From an uncultured Clostridium sp. (GTDB lineage: Bacteria > Bacillota > Clostridia > TANB77 > CAG-508), in NCBI GenBank assembly GCA_946497905.1, contig CAMMMI010000051.1, positions 1 through 12,337 of the forward strand: a stretch of DNA of 12,337 nucleotides, written 5' to 3'. Position 1 is the first letter of the stretch, and the number at the start of each line of letters is the position of its first letter. Under the pieces are notes generated by a model, which made no database searches, had not been told where the DNA came from, and saw only the letters and a program-made list of their open reading frames with translations. Shown piece by piece: positions 12,285 to 12,337 of this stretch. The translations under genes and the position numbers were made by a program.

Positions 12285-12337
12285 ATGAAAATTGCAGCAT
12301 ATTGTAGAGTTTCAACTGAAAAAGAAGCACAAATTGA
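12285..12337 (+). CDS. serine recombinase, N-terminus only (cut by window end)
   Basis: Seventeen codons are visible: MKIAAYCRVSTEKEAQI. The AAYCRVST block carries the catalytic serine (S10) and arginine (R8) of the resolvase/invertase family, and this opening is typical of large serine recombinases that integrate and excise mobile elements. Length and C-terminal domains lie outside the window, so resolvase versus integrase cannot be decided. The ribosome binding site is weak (AGTAGTGA). It follows the repeat RNA and its terminator and has its own promoter. Its presence suggests that at least part of the window is a mobile element whose boundary may be near here. Confidence 0.85.
   Translation, partial: MKIAAYCRVSTEKEAQI

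Noticed and set aside
1..12337. tRNA or rRNA genes
   Set aside because: No cloverleaf-like sequence with CCA end, GTTCRA block or rRNA-like conserved stretch was seen on either strand.

Overview
The window is AT-rich, low-GC Gram-positive DNA. It has strong purine-rich Shine-Dalgarno sites, TTG starts, TTGACA/TATAAT-type promoters with 17-bp spacers, and a SpoIIID-like sporulation regulator. The likely host is an anaerobic spore-forming Clostridia-type Bacillota; the species cannot be told from the sequence. The only clear housekeeping gene is leuS (minus strand, 117-2516), with its own promoter and a terminator hairpin overlapping its stop codon. Everything to its right looks accessory.

Layout. 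2649-3137: a promoter, a 5' hairpin and a strongly folded RNA leader ahead of an 81-aa Cys/His protein, closed by a terminator. 3143-5555: a nested inverted repeat, then a promoter overlapped by a perfect 16-bp palindrome, then a two-gene methylation unit: a half-size HsdS and an HsdM-like adenine methyltransferase with a C-terminal XRE-type HTH fused on. No restriction subunit is present. 5619-5917: a hairpin that buries the ribosome binding site of a divergent SpoIIID-like gene. 6146-6777: a WG-repeat protein on the minus strand. 6891-7250: decayed coding sequence and a 33-bp-period repeat array in front of a strong promoter for a DUF4143-type ATPase (7299-8603). 8695-8862: a remnant resembling the pRiA4b ORF-3 family. 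8938-10017: a radical SAM protein with a C-terminal cysteine (SPASM/twitch-like) region. 10018-10537: a gene-free stretch with hairpins and a promoter followed at once by an intrinsic terminator (attenuator or tiny RNA). 10538-11343: two small conserved-looking proteins. 11407-12048: a PIN-domain toxin and its partner with abutting stop and start codons. 12050-12187: two tandem 48-nt units that each fold as a pseudoknot, with compensatory changes between copies, followed by a perfect terminator. 12285-end: the first 17 codons of a serine recombinase.

How the parts fit. The right part reads as an integrated or defence-type island: methylase plus specificity subunit, toxin-antitoxin pair, a repeat RNA, gene remnants and a site-specific recombinase. 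The strongest candidate for something undescribed is the tandem pseudoknot RNA at 12050-12145. It has the repeat-plus-terminator layout of type III (ToxI-like) antitoxin RNAs but no ToxN-like gene in view. Next come the folded leader at 2687-2826 and the self-regulating-looking methylase unit at 3224-5555. All functional calls are from reading sequence and motifs; no database search was run.
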